Shown here piece by piece: positions 29,329 through 33,896 of a stretch of 33,896 nt of DNA. The DNA comes from Mycobacterium sp. NAZ190054. Its GTDB lineage: Bacteria; Actinomycetota; Actinomycetes; Mycobacteriales; Mycobacteriaceae. The notes beneath the pieces were generated by a model. The model was not told where the DNA came from. It searched no databases and saw nothing but the letters and a program-made list of their open reading frames with translations. Location of the stretch: assembly GCF_001545925.1 (NCBI RefSeq), contig NZ_LMVQ01000224.1, positions 1-33,896 of the forward strand, read 5' to 3'. Made by a program: the position numbers and the translations under genes. Each line of letters opens with the position of its first letter. The stretch's first letter is position 1.

Positions 29329-29424
29329 TCAGCGAAGACAGCAACAGGTACAGACGCGCTTGAAGTCGACATGGCGGCGCGCCACCAGCGAGACCCGGCG
29401 TGGGAAGCTGTGGGCTGCAGTCAC
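29329..29424 (-). CDS. Polycysteine leader peptide upstream of sirA
   Basis: 31 residues ending in VCTCCCLR before the stop. Four cysteine codons lie at 29338-29352, three of them TGT. This is the same design as the leader before subI and belongs to the cysteine-responsive leaderless attenuator ORFs described for mycobacteria. GTG 29424 is preceded by CACAAT (29432-29437, minus) at seven bases, a weak -10 but with leaderless spacing, and by no ribosome site. Stalling at low cysteine would raise sirA-cysH-che1 expression. The peptide is basic and probably has no function of its own. Confidence 0.82.
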   Translation of the reverse strand: MTAAHSFPRRVSLVARRHVDFKRVCTCCCLR

Positions 29425-29517
29425 GTGCCCAATTGTGCCACGGACACCCACACCAGCCCTAACCGGGCGATATTTGCGCTCACGGTGAGCGGAAATCCGC
29501 TCTGGAAGACTGGGCGG

Positions 29518-30702
29518 GTGACACCGTATCCGGACACGGCGCAGCGTCCCCTGCTGCCCGGCATGGCGGCCCGCCCGGGCCGTCCGTTCGGGCTGTACAT
29601 CCACGTGCCCTTCTGCGCGGCGCGTTGCGGATACTGCGACTTCAACACCTACACGCCGGCCGAGCTGGGGGGCGCCAACCCGGACGGCTGGCTGGCCGCG
29701 CTGCGGACCGAGTTGCGGTTGGCGGCCGCGCACCTCGGTCATCCGCCGGACGTGCAGACGGTGTTCGTCGGCGGTGGGACGCCGTCACTGCTCGGTGCTG
29801 CAGGTCTGACCGCCGTGCTCGACGCGATCCGCGACCAATTCGCGCTGGCCCCCGGCGCCGAGGTCACCACCGAGTCCAACCCGGAGTCCACGTCGGCGGC
29901 GTTTTTCGCCGGCCTGCGCCGCGCCGGATACACCCGGATCTCGCTGGGCATGCAGTCCACCGCGCCGCACGTGCTGGCCGCGCTGGACCGCGTGCACTCA
30001 CCCGGCCGGGCGCTCGACGCCGCCCGCGAGGCCCGCGAGGCCGGCTTCGACCACGTCAACCTCGACCTGATCTACGGCACCCCGGGCGAGACCGACGCCG
30101 ACCTGATGGCCTCGGTCGACGCGGCCGTCGACGCCGGCGTCGACCATGTATCGGCCTATGCGCTGATCGTCGAGAACGGCACCGCGTTGGCCCGCCGGGT
30201 GCGTCGCGGCGAGCTCCCGGCGCCCGACGACGACGTGCTGGCCCGCCGCTACGAACTGCTCGACCGGCGTCTGGCCGATGCCGGCTTCGACTGGTACGAG
30301 CTGTCGAACTGGAGCCGCCCGGGCGGGGAGTGCAGGCACAACATCGGCTACTGGGACGGCGGCGAGTGGTGGGGCGCCGGGCCCGGCGCGCACGGCTACG
30401 TCGACTCGACCAGATGGTGGAACGTCAAGCACCCCAGCGCCTATGCGGCCGTGCTCGAGGGCGGCGGTCTGCCCGTGGCCGACTTCGAGGAACTGGACGC
30501 GCAGACCGCGCACGTGGAGGACGTGATGCTGCGGGTGCGGCTGCGCACCGGCCTGTCGGCCGAGATGCTGTCCGCGGCCGAACGCGCACGCGCGGAACGC
30601 GCCGTCGAGGACGGTCTGCTGCGCACCGACGGGGAGCGGCTGGTGCTCACCGACCGCGGACGGCTGCTCGCCGACGCGGTGGTGCGGGACCTGCTGAGCT
30701 GA
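29518..30702 (+). CDS. hemW: HemW-type radical SAM protein (annotated HemN in mycobacteria, Rv2388c)
   Basis: 394 residues. The radical SAM cluster motif is CAARCGYCDF (CxxxCxxC). The extra fourth cysteine of true coproporphyrinogen III dehydrogenase (HemN) is replaced by D-F, so this is HemW, a heme-binding chaperone, rather than the oxidase. Also seen are YIHVPFC before the motif, FVGGGTPSLL, and the C-terminal HemN_C domain (HVEDVMLRVRLRTGLS). GTG 29518 is chosen because similarity starts soon after it; ATG 29563 is an alternative. Divergent from the sirA leader. Its stop lies two bases from the stop of the convergent LLM gene. Confidence 0.9.
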   Translation: MTPYPDTAQRPLLPGMAARPGRPFGLYIHVPFCAARCGYCDFNTYTPAELGGANPDGWLAALRTELRLAAAHLGHPPDVQTVFVGGGTPSLLGAAGLTAVLDAIRDQFALAPGAEVTTESNPESTSAAFFAGLRRAGYTRISLGMQSTAPHVLAALDRVHSPGRALDAAREAREAGFDHVNLDLIYGTPGETDADLMASVDAAVDAGVDHVSAYALIVENGTALARRVRRGELPAPDDDVLARRYELLDRRLADAGFDWYELSNWSRPGGECRHNIGYWDGGEWWGAGPGAHGYVDSTRWWNVKHPSAYAAVLEGGGLPVADFEELDAQTAHVEDVMLRVRLRTGLSAEMLSAAERARAERAVEDGLLRTDGERLVLTDRGRLLADAVVRDLLS

Positions 30703-30704
30703 CC

Positions 30705-31565
30705 CTAGAGAAGCGCGGCGGCGAGCCGGCGCCACTGCTCGCGCGGGAACTCGCGCGGATCGGCGGTCAGCACCTGCACGCACACGTGGTCGGCCCCGGC
30801 GTCGAGGTGCTCCCGGACCCGCCGCCGGACCGCGTCCTCGTCGCCCCAGGCGACCAGCGCGTCGAAGACCCGGTCGCTGACCGAGGTCAGGTCCTCCTCG
30901 GAGAAGCCGAGCCGCAGCAGGTTGTTCGCGTAGTTGGGCAGCGCCAGGTACGACTGCAGCCACTGGGTGCCGATGGCGCGGGCCTCGTCCCGGTCTTGGG
31001 TGAGCAGCACGGTCTGCTCGGGCAGCAACATCGGTCCGGAGCCGAGCACCTCACGCGCCTGGCGGGTGTGCTCGGGCGTGGTCAGGTACGGGTGCGCACC
31101 GCCGGCCCGCGTCGCCGACAGCTGCAACATCTTCGGGCCCAGCGCGGCCAGCACCCGATTGGCCGCCGGGACCGGCTGGGCGGACGCGTCGATGCCGTCG
31201 AGGAACGCCTCCGTCGCGGCCAGCGGCTTGCGGTAGCGGCCCGGTTCCTTCGAGTCGATCAGCGGCGCGTGGCTGACACCGATGCCGAGCAGGAACCGCT
31301 CGCCGTGGGCCTCGGACAGCGCGGCGTAGCGCGTCGCGACCTCGGCGGCGTCGTGCATCCACAGGTTCAGGATGCCGGTCGCGATGATCGTCTTCTGCGT
31401 GGCCGACAACAGGTTGTCCACCGAGTCCAGCACCGGACCGCCGACGTCGGGGATCCACAGGGCGGTGAAGCCCAGCCCGTCCAGTTCGGCGGCGGCTTCG
31501 GCCGCCTCGTCCGGATTTCCGTATCGCAGTTGCGAACTCCACAGGCCGACGCCGGACAGTTTCAT
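30705..31565 (-). CDS. LLM-class (luciferase-like) F420-dependent oxidoreductase
   Basis: 286 residues of the luciferase-like monooxygenase family in the actinobacterial F420-using branch. Typical elements are KLSGVGLWSSQLRYG at the start, TALWIPDVGG, IATGILNLWMHDAAEVA and FLLGIGVSHAPLID, then the family's C-terminal region ending in a probable helix. The substrate is unknown. ATG 31565 is chosen because similarity begins there, with a -10-like TATGAG (31573-31578) seven bases upstream. ATG 31577 would add four residues. Divergent from the SnoaL-like gene, with 48 bases between starts. Confidence 0.85.
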   Translation of the reverse strand: MKLSGVGLWSSQLRYGNPDEAAEAAAELDGLGFTALWIPDVGGPVLDSVDNLLSATQKTIIATGILNLWMHDAAEVATRYAALSEAHGERFLLGIGVSHAPLIDSKEPGRYRKPLAATEAFLDGIDASAQPVPAANRVLAALGPKMLQLSATRAGGAHPYLTTPEHTRQAREVLGSGPMLLPEQTVLLTQDRDEARAIGTQWLQSYLALPNYANNLLRLGFSEEDLTSVSDRVFDALVAWGDEDAVRRRVREHLDAGADHVCVQVLTADPREFPREQWRRLAAALL

Positions 31566-31600
31566 AGGTCTACTCATACCGTGCCGCCCGCCCGGGGCGC

Positions 31601-31606
31601 TACGGT
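31601..31606 (+). promoter_or_regulatory. -10 element for leaderless SnoaL-like gene
   Basis: TACGGT ends seven bases before ATG 31614, and no ribosome site lies between, consistent with a leaderless transcript. Confidence 0.45.
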
Positions 31607-31613
31607 CGTGCGC

Positions 31614-31997
31614 ATGGCATTCGACTCCGCGGCGGTGGCCCGCGCGTTCTCCGAGCACCGCTTCGAGGACGCCCTGGACCACCTCGCGCGGGACGTCAAA
31701 TGGACGATCGTCGGCGGCATGGTCCTCGAAGGCGCCGACGCGGTCCGGCGGACCTGTCGGGACACGCTGGAGAGCCTGCAGGGCACGTCGGTGGAGTTCG
31801 ACCGGCGTGTCACCGCCGCCGGCGGTGAGGTCGTCGCGGTGGACACCGTCGCCCGCTACGTGCGGCCCGACGGAGTGACCGCGGTCGCCAGCTGCGCCGT
31901 CTACGAGTTCGCCGGCGACAAGATCACCACGATCACCTCCTATGCGGTCGAGGTCGATCCCGAGGATCCCGGGGCCCAACCGCCACCCCGTATGTGA
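31614..31997 (+). CDS. SnoaL-like / NTF2-fold small protein
   Basis: 127 residues with the cone-shaped alpha+beta NTF2 fold: a helical start (VARAFSEHRFEDALDHLARD), VKWTIVGGMVLEGADAVR, then three long strands (VEFDRRVTAAGGEVVAVDTV, VASCAVYEFAGDKITTITSY). The fold serves many small enzymes and binding proteins; no catalytic residues can be assigned. ATG 31614 is supported by the -10 seven bases upstream. Divergent from the LLM oxidoreductase, with which it may share control. The 132 bases after it hold an iron-box-like site and the PKS start. Confidence 0.8.
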   Translation: MAFDSAAVARAFSEHRFEDALDHLARDVKWTIVGGMVLEGADAVRRTCRDTLESLQGTSVEFDRRVTAAGGEVVAVDTVARYVRPDGVTAVASCAVYEFAGDKITTITSYAVEVDPEDPGAQPPPRM

Positions 31998-32091
31998 CGG
32001 ACGCCGCTCACCGCCGGCGGCCGACCTGCGCCGGGTACCTTCCTGCGAGCAAACTCCCTGTGCCAGGATGTTCGGCATGTCGAAGCCAGGG

Positions 32092-32110
32092 TTAGGGAAG
32101 GCTATCCACA
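32092..32110. promoter_or_regulatory. IdeR/DtxR-like iron box
   Basis: TTAGGGAAGGCTATCCACA matches 14 of 19 positions of the mycobacterial IdeR consensus TTAGGTTAGGCTAACCTAA, including TTAGG, AGGCTA and CC. It lies 20 bases before the PKS start codon, where binding of iron-loaded IdeR would block transcription. It suggests iron-repressed expression, as for mycobactin genes. The match count is direct; function is inferred. Confidence 0.6.
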
Positions 32111-32129
32111 CTGTGCCCGCGTTCCGGCC

Positions 32130-33770
32130 GTGGCACTGAACGGCGGCCCGCCCGCCGAGCCGATCGCCATCGTCGGCATCGGCTGCCGACTCGCGGGCGA
32201 CGTGTCCACACCGCAGGACTTGTGGTCGTTCCTGCTCGCCGGTGGCAGCAAGGTCACCGAGGTGCCGGCCGAACGCTGGGAGCCCTACCTGCACCGCGAC
32301 CCCCGCAACGCCGCACTGCTCCGGGAGACCACCCGGTGGGGCACGTTCCTCGACGACCTGCCCGGCTTCGACGCCGAGTTCTTCGGCGTCTCACCGCGCG
32401 AAGCCGAACTGATGGACCCGCAGCAACGCATGGCGCTCGAGGTGTCGTGGGAGGCGCTGGAACACGCGGGCATCTCGCCGCGGTCCCTGGCCGGCAGCGA
32501 CACCGCGGTGTTGATGGGCGTGAACTCCGACGACTACGGCAAGCTCCTCATGGAGGACATCGCCGGCATCGAAGCCTGGACCGGGATCGGCACCTCGCTG
32601 TGCGGCGTGGCCAACCGGGTGTCCCACCTACTGGATCTGCGCGGGCCCAGCGTCGCGCTGGACGCGGCGTGCGCGGCCTCGCTCGTCGCGGTGCACCAGG
32701 CCTGCCAACTGTTGCGCGACGGTGAGACCTCGCTCGCGCTGGCGGGTGGGGTCAGCGCGCTGATCGGCCCCGGCTTGACGCGGGTGCTCGACGTCGCGGG
32801 AGCGACGGCGCCCGACGGCCGCTGCAAGACGTTCGACGACTCCGCCGACGGCTACGGCCGCGGTGAGGGCGCCGCGGTCGTCGTGCTCAAGCGGTTGACC
32901 GATGCGGTTCGAGACGGTGACCGCGTGCTCGCGGTGGTGCGCGGCGGCGCGGTCGCCCAGGACGGCCGGACCGTGGGCATCATGTCGCCCAACGGCCAGG
33001 CCCAGGAGGACCTCTTCCGGATCGCCTGCCGGGCCGCCGGTGTCACTCCCGCCAGCGTCGGTTACCTCGAAGCACACGGAACCGGCACCCCCACAGGCGA
33101 TCCCGTCGAGCTCAAGGCGTTGTCGGCCGTCTACGGCGAAGGCCGCGCCGACACTCCCTGCGCCGTGGGGTCGGTCAAACCCAACACCGGACACCTGGAA
33201 GGCGGCGCCGGCGTCGTCGGACTGGTCAAGGCGACCCTGGCCCTTTATCACGAGCAGCTTCCGCCCACCGCGGGCGTGCGCACGCTGACCACCGCCGTCG
33301 ACTGGGACAACAGCGGACTGCGGGTGCCCACCGAGATTGAGCCGTGGCCGCGCGGCGCCGAACCGCGCCGCGCCGCGGTGTGCAGCTACGGCTACGGCGG
33401 CACCATCGCGCACGTCCTGCTCGAGGAGGCACCCCCGCTTGCGCCTGCCGAAACGGCTTCGGGCCGAGCGGCTTTCCTGCCGCTGTCGGCGCGGTCGGAG
33501 GCTCGGCTGGCCGAGCAGGCCGGCGCCTTGGCGGATCATCTGCGCGCTTCGGACCTCTCCGTCGGGGAAGTCGCCGCCACGCTGTGGACGCGCCGTGCCC
33601 ACGAACCGGTCAGGGCGGCGGTGCTCCCCGACGGCGGTCAGGCCATCGGCGCGGCCGACGCGCTGGACGCGTTGGCGGCGCAGCGGCGCGACCCCCGTGT
33701 GGTGACGGGCTCGGTGGTCCCCGGCGCCGGCGACGGCGCCGTGTGGGTGTTCTCCGGGCACGGGTCGCAC
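32130..33770 (+). CDS. Type I polyketide synthase, ketosynthase and start of acyltransferase (3' cut)
   Basis: The frame is open from GTG 32130 to the window end, with PKS sequence to 33770 (547 residues). The ketosynthase (about 10-430) starts PIAIVGIGCRL. Active-site cysteine C181 sits in DAACAASL, with H316 (EAHGTGTP) and H355 (NTGHLEGGAG) completing the triad. A linker of about 90 residues follows, and then the first strand of an acyltransferase domain, VWVFSGHGS, where the sequence is cut by foreign asnB DNA. It would extend a polyketide chain on an acyl carrier protein. Position beyond hemW and the upstream iron box point to the mycobactin region, but I cannot say it is mbtC or mbtD. 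No good ribosome site precedes the GTG. Confidence 0.88.
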
Positions 33771-33896
33771 GGGGCGGATCCGCGCGTAGCTGCCCGACTC
33801 CAGCCTGCGGATCCCGCGGTGCAGCGTCTCGGGCTCGGGGACGTACTGCAGCACGGTGTAGTGCTGGACGGCACGCTCGTCGACGCCGAGATCGAT
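33771..33896 (-). pseudogene. Asparagine synthetase (AsnB-type) internal fragment at window edge
   Basis: On the minus strand 42 codons from the window end read without interruption as the region joining the amidotransferase and synthetase domains of class II asparagine synthetase: ERAVQHYTVLQYVPEPETLH then RGIRRLESGSYARIRP. The QYVPEPETLHRGIRRLESG core is characteristic. Resemblance ends at 33771, exactly where the PKS on the plus strand loses its family pattern after GHGSH (a tryptophan is expected next). This is a head-on join of two unrelated genes and not a working gene. Identification is from remembered family patterns. Confidence 0.7.

Noticed and set aside
32628..33854. Minus-strand 408-codon frame opposite the PKS
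   Set aside because: Only its first 28 codons (the asnB fragment) resemble a protein family; the rest is antisense to the ketosynthase.

Overview
The window is high-GC DNA from a Mycobacterium, most likely a fast-growing environmental (Mycolicibacterium-type) species. Gene order follows the M. tuberculosis Rv2414c-Rv2388c block almost gene for gene: comEC, holA, rpsT, the Rv2411c/Rv2410c/Rv2409c trio, ribonuclease Z, a CBS protein, the Rv2405-like gene, lepA, lppR, the Rv2402 trehalase, subI-cysT-cysW-cysA, sirA-cysH-che1 and the hemN-like gene. Differences from that order are an aldo/keto reductase, a Pit transporter, a CorC-like pair, a small inserted cassette in a GNAT gene, and a type I polyketide synthase (PKS) at the right end.

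Layout. Positions 1-2411 hold comEC (5' truncated) and holA; rpsT converges on holA. Positions 2890-6344 are a three-gene ATP-grasp/alpha-E/transglutaminase operon. Positions 6328-8258 carry ribonuclease Z and an aldo/keto reductase on the minus strand. Positions 8381-10941 hold CBS and GNAT genes, a 907-bp insertion bounded by a perfect 61-bp direct repeat (F420-type oxidoreductase plus a TetR remnant), and a PemK/MazF-like gene. Then come lepA, an amidohydrolase, two lipoproteins, a frameshifted Pit phosphate transporter and trehalase.

Positions 19282-29424 contain the sulfur-assimilation block. It has a sulfate ABC importer (subI-cysTWA) on the plus strand and sulfite reductase, APS reductase and a CbiX-like chelatase on the minus strand, with a CorC-like pair between them. 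Each arm is preceded by a short ORF ending in a run of cysteine codons (19637-19729 plus, 29329-29424 minus), followed by a helix able to cover the ribosome binding site of the first structural gene. This fits cysteine-responsive attenuation of uptake and reduction. Siroheme for the sulfite reductase could come from the chelatase in the same operon.

The right end has HemW, an LLM-class oxidoreductase, a SnoaL-like protein and, behind an IdeR-like iron box, the ketosynthase of a type I PKS. This is where the mycobactin locus begins in M. tuberculosis.

Both extreme ends look chimeric. Positions 1 to about 104 encode part of a cysteine desulfurase fused to comEC, and 33771-33896 encode part of asparagine synthetase on the minus strand fused to the PKS. 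This suggests that the window is a whole contig with joined-on ends, or that both ends are real breakpoints. No tRNA, rRNA, CRISPR array or insertion sequence was seen, and no gene-free stretch exceeds about 270 bases.
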